Shown here piece by piece: positions 43,201 to 52,822 of a stretch of 64,000 nucleotides of DNA (its first letter is position 1; the number at the start of each line of letters is the position of its first letter). Both the position numbers and the translations under genes were made by a program. The stretch is taken from assembly GCA_000333855.2 (NCBI GenBank), contig CM007314.1, positions 124,001 to 188,000 on the forward strand, in the 5' to 3' direction. This stretch comes from Endotrypanum monterogeii. Its lineage: Eukaryota > Euglenozoa > Kinetoplastea > Trypanosomatida > Trypanosomatidae. Under the pieces are notes generated by a model that was not told the origin of the DNA, made no database searches, and worked only from the letters and a program-made list of their open reading frames with translations.

Positions 43201-43668
43201 TCGTCTGCTGGCGCCGCACGCACGGGCTCTGCAGCACCGTGCACACCGCGCCAGTTCATCATATCGAGTGTTTCAACAGCGGCGACGCCGGCCCCAGTGG
43301 CGGGTGGTGGACGTCACAGCGTGTGCCGCCCTGTGATCTCATCAGGGCCCAGCAGTCCGAAGACGCGCAGCAGCCGCGGCTCCCTCATCAGCGGCCGCAC
43401 TAGTGGAGCTAGCGGCGATGCGGGAGGTGCACCGGTGGCAGAGAGAGCTTCTTTGTCAGAGCCCCTCAGCAAGCAGGCTGCTGTGCAGCGCCGTCTCCCA
43501 CTTGTCAAGGCCACTACGGCGAGGCAGCATGCGTCAGTGCGTCTGGCCACACCCATTCGTTGTGAGACTGCGCCTTCCATCGCCCCTACTGCACGTCCCA
43601 AGGCTCGACGATGCCTATCGGCGAGCCCATTCGCTGGACAGAGGAGCTACAATCATATATGTGAATGA
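40249..43668 (+). CDS. Protein with FYVE_2/Rab-effector-like zinc finger and long basic RTxS-rich tail
   Basis: 1139 residues. Eight cysteines near the N terminus have the cross-brace spacing C57-x2-C60-x18-C79-x2-C82-x4-C87-x2-C90-x11-C102-x2-C105. The last pair is followed by KDFKSIMWLLESTR, recalling the C-terminal helix after the RIM/rabphilin-type zinc finger (WxCxxC, then a Trp-containing helix). That finger binds Rab GTPases in animals; Rab binding here is inference. Residues 130-640 are Ser/Thr/Pro-rich with no recognised domain. From about 655 to 990 the chain is strongly basic and repeats short units of the type L/F-x-R-T/S-x-S (PLERTAS, PLRRTIS, SFGRTNS, LQRTES, LSRTLS, LQRTAS, FTRTAT, FSRSAT, LRRTPS). 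These look like tandem phospho-sites or microtubule- or membrane-binding elements. There is no membrane segment. Confidence 0.78.
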   Translation: MLSMFKGKKGFSVLFHSGEEPRHSATLSELSVCHRSSTHHSNSGCQPSRGSLEQYHCQRCSKRFSALEHESLNELASQCHRCGYPTCPQCREPVKGTPPWVCCVCKDFKSIMWLLESTRVGPMLVATIVEYCDPRGQRLMRSMFRFTLQQYQALTPRRFVTFAGDVSGSRLGSDAPSSSRPASRTPPACPSSKTRTSSRLSGERSGPRLTHVSGSLGNVRRSLIGTHPKRVSRLSSTRQSGAGAALGLDTSTAMGLEDASKENTPVIECISRGSEVLRRMEEAVGVVEYSPELNWRACSNGSAENEEPGKRSPSLTGGRACFTQPEERCTAVADIFHAKRPGVLSSDAMVGVSVVDVETSSPSARPSGPAAFQREAPQLMVATPTNAILPTAGDIAVASVSALRAPEMSSMRAISPEQPFQCGRSWSPASSCSVRSTSPAPRFPTFGQFLDDHSDFIAGDRRAPRESDLLLTVSPDTEDDEHENGVIELAHAWRSSRTLPKGDSARGELQTPRRDLQHTPLSALADGSPDSRSRRRTSGLNYCTPTRALDMSCARGTLHHGSSSCRRNTRGSLQELPAPHLYRNSTAHTGAPGKGRCSGQVYDSSTSSTSKKVSSHSSTADLGRGQRRLQQAPFTTRTAGRLHSGDSRQRPAPPRSNTATPLERTASRYNALQRMPSYNRALVHTNPTSAPLRRTISSYAHDLSFGRTNSGTPHSLTSKPSHRPLTTGIICGRARLQRTESEKFARAYSGIGMTARVAARDGSGVEGAHRGNESRVPAGASSLHMHPLSRTLSSGSPLQRTASHVCISGRVVASFGRTKSVLNFSRSATSNTGLVEAARAADVRGAAPRRHALDVFTRTATGTSFLSRSSTRQYDRNRYPLVNPPHPSPATASGSTRKAVGEGCQRPVAASPMRRVPNATRSSTPTAFSRSATGTHNFQRQGSHTRREALRGFGNTTRRTVDPAPSLGAMSRRKALGSTLRRTPSSAGAARTGSAAPCTPRQFIISSVSTAATPAPVAGGGRHSVCRPVISSGPSSPKTRSSRGSLISGRTSGASGDAGGAPVAERASLSEPLSKQAAVQRRLPLVKATTARQHASVRLATPIRCETAPSIAPTARPKARRCLSASPFAGQRSYNHICE

Positions 43669-43995
43669 AACGTGGTCGGACGGCTCGGCGTGTGCCCTCG
43701 CAAATCTGTCGGTGCTCCCCTTTTCTCACTTCACTAAGCTGTTATGCCCACATGGGGGGGGTGTTGTACTTTTTTCCTGGGAGCGTTTGTGTGTGTGTGT
43801 GTGATGCTCACAAGATGTGTTCCGACCGAGAGGGCTTTGGGCCACGATACTGTCCATGTGGACAGGTGCATTTATTGCCGTTACTACTTGTGACATCGCA
43901 TGCGATAACACAGCGATCTATACGCGTCTTTCTTGACGGCGCACGAACAGGGGGAAAACGGGGAAAGAGGGGTAAATATATACAGACGTGAGTCT

Positions 43996-44000
43996 ATGCA

Positions 44001-44046
<46 letters not shown>

Positions 44047-44051
44047 TGCAT
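43996..44051. repeat. Perfect TA-rich palindrome (potential long hairpin)
   Basis: ATGCATCTA on the left, alternating TA through the middle, TAGATGCAT on the right: the 56 bp equals its own reverse complement. It starts 328 nt after the stop of the zinc-finger gene and so probably lies in its 3' UTR. Confidence 0.9.
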
Positions 44052-44826
44052 GGGCTTATGCTTCCGTGTGTGTAGGCTGCCGTATGGAGTCTTTGGCAAA
44101 ACATCAATTTTTTTTTTTCGGAATGTTTTTTGTTGTGTGTTTAGATAGATAAGCACCAGTGGCTCCGTATAGATGGCGCTCTGGCGACCTGTACTTCATT
44201 GTTTATTTATGGTCTGTCACGGGCGTCTTGTATTCACTCGCATGTTTTTATGCCTCGGCGCCACAGTGTGCCTCTGCGTTTTTTTTTTCCCTTCCTCCTG
44301 CGGTTGTGGTGTTACAGTTTTGTGCAGTGTGCACCAATCCATGCCCGGTTAGGCCCTTCTGCGAAGATGCGGTTGCATGCACATTTCAGAGGAGGAGAGA
44401 AAAGAGCCCCCCCCCCCTCGCACCCTCGCATACAGACATACACATACACACACAAAGTTTTAATCCTTCACTCCTCTATTCCTTTTTTCTGTCCCGCTTC
44501 TCTGGTGGTGCTATCCCGGCTTGTAAATAAAGGCGAATGTGAGAAAATGGAGGGGACGGTTTGATCGTGCAGGGGCATCTTGGATAGATATTCGTTGTTG
44601 GTTGTATTTCAAATTCTGCGGCGTGTGTGGGAGGAGGAGGAGGAGGGGAGGGGAGGGGGTGATGATGATGATGATGGTCAGAGGAGGAAGTGGCTGTATC
44701 GATTTTAGAAGGACCACCTACCCACATGCAATGACTGTCGGCAATATGCGCGTGGTTCCTACTCCGCACTCGCTGAAAGAACGAGCGTGATGTGAGAGAC
44801 TTTCTTCCATTGGGGTTTGTCTCCGA

Positions 44827-44862
<36 letters not shown>

Positions 44863-44864
<2 letters not shown>

Positions 44865-45105
44865 GGTAGGTAGTAGTAAGTAAGTAGTAGTACGTGTAGT
44901 AGTAGTAGTAAGTAAGTCGTCGTCGTCGGTCGGTCGGGTCGGGTACCGTTCTTTTCGTTTTTTCGTTTTTCTCCGTTCTCCGTACCGTACGTTNNNNNNN
45001 NNNNNNNNNNNNNCCTTACCGTCCGACCTACGTCGTCGTAAGAAACGAAGACGTGTAGTAGTGTAGAGTACGTTACTTTCCTTACTTAGGTTTGGTTCGT
45101 TCGTC

Positions 45106-45111
<6 letters not shown>
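44863..45111. other. Artefact-like sequence around a 20 bp N gap
   Basis: Between two TA microsatellites lies sequence made almost only of steps such as gta, gtc, cgt and tcg, with Ns at 44994-45013. The dinucleotides AT, CA and GC are essentially absent on both sides of the gap and TG is rare. Those four are exactly the steps that need a three-position jump in a T-A-C-G nucleotide flow cycle, so this is probably out-of-phase pyrosequencing output and not genomic DNA. Confidence 0.75.
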
Positions 45112-45145
<34 letters not shown>

Positions 45146-45608
45146 GGATGTAGAAATGTATGCGTATGTATGAGTAAGTGCGTCTGCGTGCGGGGTCACT
45201 TCTGTTTTTTTTCTCGCTTCTCCGACTCGTTATTGTTTATTTTTTTTTCTGTTCGCACCTTACGCTGTTTGGTTTCTGTAGGGCTCTAGGTCAAATATTT
45301 CAAGGTGGGCGATGTGTGGATGGGGTCTTGCGGGGACAAGTACAGATGTACTTGCGTTTAACCCGTTTCGTTTTTCTCGATTGTGGGTGAGGATCTTGTT
45401 GTACCTCTGCTTCCCCCCCTTCCCCCCTTCGCGAGCCGTAGCGGTGTGTGCTTCAGTCCCCGAGCGCCACTGGGGCGGCAAGAGTATGCGCACACACGCA
45501 GAGGAGTGATCCAACGCTGAAAGCACCTTTCGATCCCCAGCGTGTTTTCGCAGAGATGACCTACACAGGGGGCGCAGGCAATGAGAGAACTCGTGTGCTT
45601 GCGGGTGT

Positions 45609-45645
45609 GACCCTCTCTCGTCTCTCTCGTCTCTCTCGTCTCTCT
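45609..45645. repeat. Short tandem repeat of CTCTCTCGT
   Basis: About four consecutive near-perfect 9 bp units in the gene-poor region upstream of XPF. Confidence 0.75.
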
Positions 45646-48163
45646 GAAGTATTGTGCCGTTATGGGCTCACGTTCTCATATCCCTTACTCTCTTGGCACA
45701 CTTTGATCTGCCGTACCGCTGCACGAGGAGGGAGGGGGCTTTCTTCCCTGGAGTTGTGCCACACACTTCTGAAGGATGTATGCAGGGATGCATTCTTTGC
45801 TTTTTATGTTGGTGTTTTTTCTTGAACACTCTCCTGTTTCGCTCTCCACTTTGTCTTTCCTGATTCGCAGACACAGGACATCAGTCGTAGCTTACACACG
45901 AATACCAGGCGCTTATTCATGGATGCAGGTTCGCGTATGTGATGCTAAGAGGGTTCATTACCTCCCCCCCATAAAAAAAAAAAGGGGGATGCTCAGTGTT
46001 CTTTCCTGCTTTCTTCTCTCCGCTGATTCGCCGGTCCGTGTCTCCAGCGTGAAGAATGTTTCCGATCTCCCTTCCTTTCATGTCCCCACCATCGGTGAGA
46101 GGGGGGGGGGTCGAAGGAGGTAGTTGCACCTGCACGTACGCAACCGCCACGTTTCTCTTTTTTTTTTTGACGGGCATGCGCCATCTAGTGTAGGGGCGCC
46201 ATCTGTTTGTGCAGATGTGGGCTGTATACAGTTTATTCCTTATTGAACGCTGGGAAATGGGAGGTAGTGCTCCGGAGGGGGGAGGGGGAAAGCACAAGGA
46301 TGGGTGGGCGACGGCGGGCATATGCTGTACTCGGGGTGTCCTCTCGGCCAATGCTGTCAGACGTCGGAGTCGGTCGTAGTCGTCGTGGGACCCCGCCGAG
46401 ACTTGCGCATCACCTCTTCTCGTGTCTTACTGCGGCGTTAACTAGCGCCGTCTAAACGGCGGTGTGTACATACTCAAGACGGCGAAAATCTCTGTTAGCG
46501 CGCAACGTCGAGGGTGGCCGCGACGCCACCTGACGCCCAAGTGCTGCACCACCTTGTGCACAGTATATGGGGTAATGCTTCCAGAGGAGTAGTATGGTGG
46601 TCCCAGCAAGTGGCTGTCCTGGCAGCCTGCCGAAGAAACGGGTATTCTGTCGCCGTTGCGGAGGCTTTTGCCGCCACCAATCGAGGCAAAATCTCTTCAT
46701 CTGCGTTCTACCTAAGCCACGCATCGGAAGGGTGACCTGGTAGTCCCTTGAGTTTGTCCCCTCCTTTTTCTTTGCCGCGAGGACAGACACACGTGGACAG
46801 GGGTGCGCTGACTAGCAGTGCCGGTATGATTTTGATCTCAATACAGTGAGTGGTCAACGGGGTATCTTTTTCTTCTAGCGACTTAGCAGAGATTCCGAAC
46901 GATATGCACATCCGCAGGTTCAGCATATGGAGCCGCAGCTGCTGCTCTGGATATCGCCGCCAAGACGCCGTACGACAGCGCTAGCCTTTTAGGGCTACGT
47001 GTAAGTGTTATTGACCCCTGGGTGTTATGCCTAGAATTGCGGTGTCACTAGCGGGAATGCCGCATTCTCATGTGCCGCCCCGCTTGTGGACATATATTTT
47101 TATTTATTTATATACATATATTCTCGTTTCTCTGCTCAAGTCGTGTCTCACTGTTATCTTTTTCTTTTCGCTTCAAAATCGTTTCGGGTTTAGGTGGCGT
47201 TCCTGCTCAATTTTTCTTTTTTTTTTCACGATTTTTGCGGCCCTGGAGAAGCAGAGTCTGTCGAGCTCAAAGGCATCGCTGCTTCTGTTGTGCATTCCCC
47301 CCCCCCTTGTTGCACTCTCACCTGCGTCCGCACGTAGTTGTGCTTCGGAAAAAAAAAACAAGAAAAATGACCGCGTCACGGCCGGAGGGGGAGGCATGTA
47401 CATCTACCAGTGGTGCATGTGTGTGCGTGCCTGGATGCGCTGGATAAGATGCAGCCTCCTTCTCCATCGGGTTCTCGCCTGTTCTTCCGTTTCACTATCC
47501 TCTCTGATAGTGAGGAGCTCAGCTGCCCTTTGAGGGGGGGAGGGGGCGGACTTCGTCTTCGGACGGCGGCACTGGGCGCATCTGCTGCGTCTCACTCCAC
47601 GAGAACTGCCCCCCCCCCCCTCTGCTCTCCCACGCCGTGAGGCATTGCTCTATGGCGGCAAGGGGGCGTAACCTCTGTTGGCAACAGTCTAGTGTGAAAG
47701 GGTGTCGGTGGGCGGTGGAGTGCGGGGTGGTAACGCATGAGGGGGGGGGGTGAGGAAGGGATGGAAGTTAGCCGAGGCGGGCTGCATGGCAGCAACCGAA
47801 GCTGTTGCTCCCAGTTTCTGCTCTTGCCCTTTCAGATCTTCATCGACACCGACGCACCCATACACTCCCAGCTTGCTTTGCGAGCGTCTTGACACCTGCC
47901 TACATGATCCCAGCGGTGTCTAGTGGAGTCCTCCGTGCACCGTCTGCCTTCAACTATATATTTTTTGCTGTTTGTGCTCACACATCTGTATTGGAGCTCA
48001 ATGACACATGAACGTGAATGCCACGCGTCTGCTGCCTTGCTTTGCTAATGCTTTATTTTCTTTCGGCCACCTTGTAATTGAGAGACGTCGTCACAGTACC
48101 GGAAGCTGTTGATACGCGTTTCTTTCCCACACACGCTCCTCGCGCGAGAGTTGTCTGAGGCTC

Positions 48164-51100
48164 ATGCCGACGGGAGAGAATGCCACCGCAGCACGAGGGG
48201 GTGGGCTCGGGACATGCACCGAGTTCATAGAGGCGGTATCTTCCCGCGAGGTGCCGGATAATCCCAGTGTGCAGGTTTGCGTTTTGAGTCTGGGCTTCAA
48301 TTTGGAGGGTATCGTTGCACAGCTGCTGTACCGGCGTATGACTGTGAGCAAGACCCATCGTCGTGTCTATTGTGTGGTTTTCCCTGATCGCCGCCTGCCA
48401 GGTGTGATGGCGCGCTTTGCCAGCTACATTGAGCGGCATTTGATGCTGAGGCATACGAAGGGAACGGTGCGGGATGGAGGCGGAGCCTCTGCTGAGGAGG
48501 CGCCCCGTCAAGCTTCTCCTATCCCCGTCATCGCGATCGAGGAGGGAACGAGTACGAAGGAGCGGTGCGCGGTATTTCAGCGTGGGGCTGTTGTGGTGCT
48601 CACCGGTCAAACTCTGTGCGCTGATTTGCTGCATCGGCGGCTCGCCGCGGAGCTGGTCGGGATGGCAGTGCTCGTGCTTCCTAACTCCGTGCTCGGCGGG
48701 GCTCGACTCCAAGATGCGCTGGCACCACAGACGGCCTTCTGCGTTCAGCTGCTGCTGGGAAGTGGCACTAGTGTGACGGGCGGGCAGGGGCCGCCACCCA
48801 TCACTCTCATTTCTGATGCCCCGATGCTCATGCGGTATCTCGTTCAGCGGCATCATCTGGGGGCGGAGCGGTTTGTCCAAGAGCTGCAGGTGAGCGACAT
48901 CCAATTGTTCCCGCGGTTTCGTTTGGACTTTGTACGGCACTTCGAGGAGCTCTCTCGTACCGCACAGCGTTCACTCGTCGTGGACCGCATCGTGGCTCCC
49001 GTGGCGCCAAGTGTCTTGGCCTTGGACGGTCTCCTCAAGAAGATTGTGTTGGAGACGCTGCAGGAACTACAACGGTTGGAGAGGCAGCTCCACGCACAAA
49101 GAAGTTGGAGCAGTGGCAGTTCTTCCGCAGGTATCTTGGTTTCGGGAGGTTCCCGTACAGATGCGAGGCCTTCCGCGGTTCCGCCTCGGGCGGCTGCAGC
49201 AGAGGCTGATGAGGATGCCGGTGCGTTTCGGTTCCTGCCACGCGCCAGGCTCTCAGCTGGTGCTGGAGGAGGTCATATAAGCTACACTACCTACCCACGC
49301 GATGCCACAGCCAGCGACAGTCACTCTACGTCCTACATACGCCATGGCTGGCGTGCAACCGCAGAGCACGACGACAAGGGCATGTACTTTGGTGGCATAG
49401 ACGAGGAGGCCGCCGTCTCCGTCGACTTCTCCGAGCTCGATAGCGATCTTCGCGCAGTGGTGCGCCGTCACGAGTCAAACTGGCCGTACCGCCTCCTCAC
49501 CGAGAGTCTCATCGATGTCAGGCGCCTGCGCCGTGCCACGCGCGGCACTGCATACAGCTTTCTTTTGGAGTTGGAGTCCGTGCTGGAGCGCCGACTGCCG
49601 CAGCGCAGCGTCTACGGCACCGGCACGCCTCCGCCTGCGGCTCTCTGGACACTCTCCTCTCACTTCCACGAGGTTGTCACTGTGGCAACACACCGTGTGG
49701 GGGCCGTGGTGTACGTGCCGAGTGCTGCTCCCGTCACAGGGGCTCCGCCTGCGAAGGCGACTGCTGCAGGTACTACGACCTCTACTGAGGACGTAGTGGT
49801 AGTGGTGGACAGCAGCAGTGACAACGATGAGAGGGCGGCTCAAGTACACGTCGATGTTGCTCCGATATCTGCTACTGCTGGGTGCCCCGGTCCGTCGACC
49901 GCTACAACTGGTGGGGCGAAGGTGCCTCAGCTCATACCTAACACAGATGAGCACGAAGGTGACGTGGAGGTGGTGGTGCGACTGGTGCTCAGCTGGTGCC
50001 GCACGATGTTGCGGCGTCTTGCGCGCCGAGAGAGAGCTCACGCGAATGTGTCTGAGCCTCATCCCGCCATCCTTCTTCTCACACTCGGCCCCCAAACTGT
50101 GGTGCGTTACACAGAGCGACTCACAAACGCGCTGGAAGTGTACAAGCGGCTGCAGCTTCAGCGGTTCATGCGGGTCTATCGGGCCAAGTATGGTGTAGAG
50201 CTGATGGAGTTTGTAGAGGCGCAGGCGGCAGATGATGTGGCGACGCAGCTGCCCACAGCACTCGCTGGCACTGCAGGGGACGCAGAGGATGTCCCCAGCG
50301 ACGAGGAGGGGGACTGGGCTACGGACGAGGGCAAAGAGAGGGACAGTCCCATTAGGGCACGTGGCACCATGGACACCACTGCTTACGCAATGTGTCGTGT
50401 GCCGAGGGAAGGTGCCCGTGCTGCCAGCGCTGCACCGCGTGGCGTACGTGTGTCGCATGCCGAATGGAGCATACACAGTCAGACACTAATGGAGGACATC
50501 GGTGCTGGACCCTTCCATCAAGCTCTTCTGTCGAGGCTACCGCCACCGAGGACGGGTCACGTTGACGAGTTGGATATGAGATGCGATGCTGAACCTCGCC
50601 CTGCATCGCCGGCGTCTCGCGTAGATCCGCTTCTTAAACTCGAGAGGGTCAGGGAGGGGGTGGTGACGCTCTGCCCCCATGACTGCGCCATAGAAGAGAC
50701 TGGGTTGACTGCTACCGTCTCTTCCAAACGGATACCACGCGTGCTGGTGTTGGACGCATCCGCGATGTCAGCAACAGAGCTGACCATGTTACTGGATGGG
50801 TCGCACAGTGCTCTACAGTTTGGTTTTCCTTCGACAGCCGACTTACATATGTCCCCAGTGTCTACGTGTGGTGGTGAAGGAGCTGAGGGTGCCAGTGCCC
50901 GCCTCCGCGTTGATCGCGTTGTGCTGGCCCGGCAACACCTGGTATTGCTTAGACAGCTTGAGGTGGCGCAAGACGAGTTGCCTGCGGAGCGACTCGCTGC
51001 TGTCAAAGTGCAGCTCATTACCACCAGCCTAGCCGAAGTGGACTTCAAGAAAGCAGTGCAGACGGAGCGGCAAGCATTCGAGAGCCTGGCGCACACGAAA

Positions 51101-51970
51101 GCCACACTGACGGGTACGTTGCTGGCAGCTCAGTCGTCGCTTCGGCAGACAGAGGAGGCGCTGGAGAGTGGGTTTCAGATGTCGCAGCGGCGAGCTGGCA
51201 CCCGCAAGGCCACAATAATGGGTCACCTGACTGGTAGTTCTTTCAACCAGCCTTCTTTGTTGCCCACGGCGTTGCCGTGCGTCGTTTTCGATGAGCGGGA
51301 GTTTCGATCTTCACTCCCATACAATCTTTACCGCTGTGGCATGCAGCTTATCCCACTGACATTGACGACAGCCGACTACGTGCTGTCTCCTGAGTACGCG
51401 GTGGAGCGCAAGGGTCTTCAGGACTACTTCAGCTCCGTCATGTCTGGCCGTATTCGGCACCAGCTTGGGGCACTGACTCGCAAATATGCGCGCCCATTGT
51501 GCCTCATCGAGTTCCAGCGCGGTCTTCCGTTCAGACTGACGCACAGCGCCATCTATGCCAAGACGGCAGCGCTCATGGCGTCCTACCCTCGTGTCAGCTT
51601 CCTGTGGGCACGCAGCTCTGCGCATGCGGCAGGAATGCTGGTGCTCTTGAAGAAGTCTGTCGCGGTGACTAACATGGATCCAGCTGACCCGTCCCTCACG
51701 GGCACTTCCATGAACCCGGGCACCGCCGCGGACGTGGGCGGGGACACGGCAACTGCGGCAGAGCGAGAGGCGGCGCACTACGCGGCGCGCGTTTTGTCCA
51801 AGTTCCCAGGCATCACTCGACAGAACGCGCCCCGTGTGATGCAAATCTGTGGTTCACTGATCGGACTCGCAACTATATCACAGGCCTCGCTCGTGGCCGT
51901 TATGGGGGAGGAGGACGCCGGGCGTCTGTATAAGTTTCTCCACACCCCCTTCTATGAGCAGGTGGTCTGA
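48164..51970 (+). CDS. XPF: DNA repair endonuclease XPF/Rad1
   Basis: 1268 residues. The C-terminal nuclease carries VVFDEREFRS (Asp1043), then ADYVLSPEYAVERKGLQD, giving the ERKx3D motif at Glu1081-Arg1082-Lys1083-x3-Asp1087, all needed for catalysis. It is followed by LIEFQRG and, after a linker of about 35 residues (NMDPADPSLTGTSMNPGTAA and onward), by a helix-hairpin-helix pair (VLSKFPGITRQNAPRVM, then LYKFLHTPFYEQVV) that pairs with ERCC1. The N terminus (from CVLSLGFNLEGIVAQLLYRR) is the degenerate helicase-like part with no Walker A, as in other XPFs. Low-complexity inserts (about 320-370, 515-600, 690-745) explain the extra length over the roughly 900-residue human protein. The complex cuts DNA 5' of bulky lesions in nucleotide excision repair and crosslink repair. 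Confidence 0.93.
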   Translation: MPTGENATAARGGGLGTCTEFIEAVSSREVPDNPSVQVCVLSLGFNLEGIVAQLLYRRMTVSKTHRRVYCVVFPDRRLPGVMARFASYIERHLMLRHTKGTVRDGGGASAEEAPRQASPIPVIAIEEGTSTKERCAVFQRGAVVVLTGQTLCADLLHRRLAAELVGMAVLVLPNSVLGGARLQDALAPQTAFCVQLLLGSGTSVTGGQGPPPITLISDAPMLMRYLVQRHHLGAERFVQELQVSDIQLFPRFRLDFVRHFEELSRTAQRSLVVDRIVAPVAPSVLALDGLLKKIVLETLQELQRLERQLHAQRSWSSGSSSAGILVSGGSRTDARPSAVPPRAAAAEADEDAGAFRFLPRARLSAGAGGGHISYTTYPRDATASDSHSTSYIRHGWRATAEHDDKGMYFGGIDEEAAVSVDFSELDSDLRAVVRRHESNWPYRLLTESLIDVRRLRRATRGTAYSFLLELESVLERRLPQRSVYGTGTPPPAALWTLSSHFHEVVTVATHRVGAVVYVPSAAPVTGAPPAKATAAGTTTSTEDVVVVVDSSSDNDERAAQVHVDVAPISATAGCPGPSTATTGGAKVPQLIPNTDEHEGDVEVVVRLVLSWCRTMLRRLARRERAHANVSEPHPAILLLTLGPQTVVRYTERLTNALEVYKRLQLQRFMRVYRAKYGVELMEFVEAQAADDVATQLPTALAGTAGDAEDVPSDEEGDWATDEGKERDSPIRARGTMDTTAYAMCRVPREGARAASAAPRGVRVSHAEWSIHSQTLMEDIGAGPFHQALLSRLPPPRTGHVDELDMRCDAEPRPASPASRVDPLLKLERVREGVVTLCPHDCAIEETGLTATVSSKRIPRVLVLDASAMSATELTMLLDGSHSALQFGFPSTADLHMSPVSTCGGEGAEGASARLRVDRVVLARQHLVLLRQLEVAQDELPAERLAAVKVQLITTSLAEVDFKKAVQTERQAFESLAHTKATLTGTLLAAQSSLRQTEEALESGFQMSQRRAGTRKATIMGHLTGSSFNQPSLLPTALPCVVFDEREFRSSLPYNLYRCGMQLIPLTLTTADYVLSPEYAVERKGLQDYFSSVMSGRIRHQLGALTRKYARPLCLIEFQRGLPFRLTHSAIYAKTAALMASYPRVSFLWARSSAHAAGMLVLLKKSVAVTNMDPADPSLTGTSMNPGTAADVGGDTATAAEREAAHYAARVLSKFPGITRQNAPRVMQICGSLIGLATISQASLVAVMGEEDAGRLYKFLHTPFYEQVV

Positions 51971-52822
51971 CGCCTTGCTCTGTGTCTCTAACCTGTCCTA
52001 CTGCTGCGAAGAGGATGAGGAGGGCGGTTCCGGTAAATGGTTGCTCGCAGCACACACACGTGCACACACACACACGCATACACACACCTACATCGAACGC
52101 GTCTACACACTCGCACATGCGCACTCAGTGGCGTTGACAGTGACACAAACGAACCAGTACAAAGGAAATGGGAAGGAGGCATCTAGTTGGCGGACGATGT
52201 TGTACGTCCACCTGTCGAGAAGGCACGAGCCGTGGGTAGCCACCTTTTCGCTACAATTTAACGTATTCGGTGGTCTCATACTCCCCCCTCCCTCCCCTCG
52301 TGCAGTCATGGAACGCCCCGACCAGCGCCGTTTGGGCCACCGTTGTCGCACAGATAGGACTTCTTGAATCCCATCAGACACCTGAGAAGGCAGGTGGAAG
52401 GGGAGATGATATGAAAGATGCACACACACACACACACGCACACACACAATGGAGATGGATCTCTATCCAATCTTGGCGCATATCGTAAGTACTGGATGGC
52501 TGATGCGGCAGGTTGTAGATACGTCACTTGTTGCACGACAAGATCTGGCGATGGATGCGACAGCACCGTTGGCATTCCCCTGATGCCTGATTGCGCTTTT
52601 TTTTTTCATTCCTCTTGTCTTTTCCTCTTTTTTTTTTTTTTGTAGCCCCGAGGTACTCTGCGCGACGAGTCATTGTCCAAGCGACGGTGTTCTGCTGTTG
52701 CTGCCCACCTACCCTCTCCCCTCACTACACAGGCACACCCGTTGCATTCACATAAACACGGGCAACGTATAACGGACAACGAGGAAACATTCCTTTAGCA
52801 CAGGTTCAGTCACCCGCACAGA
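51971..52822 (+). other. Intergenic between XPF and PIG-H
   Basis: About 850 bp with CA runs (about 52052-52089 and 52418-52448) and T runs (52599-52607 and 52628-52641) before the next acceptor. No gene supported. Confidence 0.68.
52625..52645 (+). promoter_or_regulatory. Candidate spliced-leader acceptor for the PIG-H gene
   Basis: A C/T and T tract ends in tgtAG at 52644-52645, 177 nt upstream of the ATG. Confidence 0.5.

Larger units (their letters stand above)
43669..48163 (+). other. 4.5 kb gene-poor region upstream of XPF
   Basis: The largest gap in the plus-strand unit. It holds a TA palindrome (43996-44051), further TA runs (44832-44862 and 45112-45140), a low-quality block with 20 Ns (44863-45111), short CTCTCTCGT repeats (about 45609-45645) and many homopolymers. 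Between about 46300 and 47050 the composition turns more balanced and coding-like, but every frame is broken by stops; this could be a decayed gene. I call no gene here, though one could have been lost to sequence errors. Confidence 0.6.

Noticed and set aside
49475..50476. 333-codon minus-strand frame inside XPF
   Set aside because: Antisense to a well-supported gene in its low-complexity inserts; no family resemblance.
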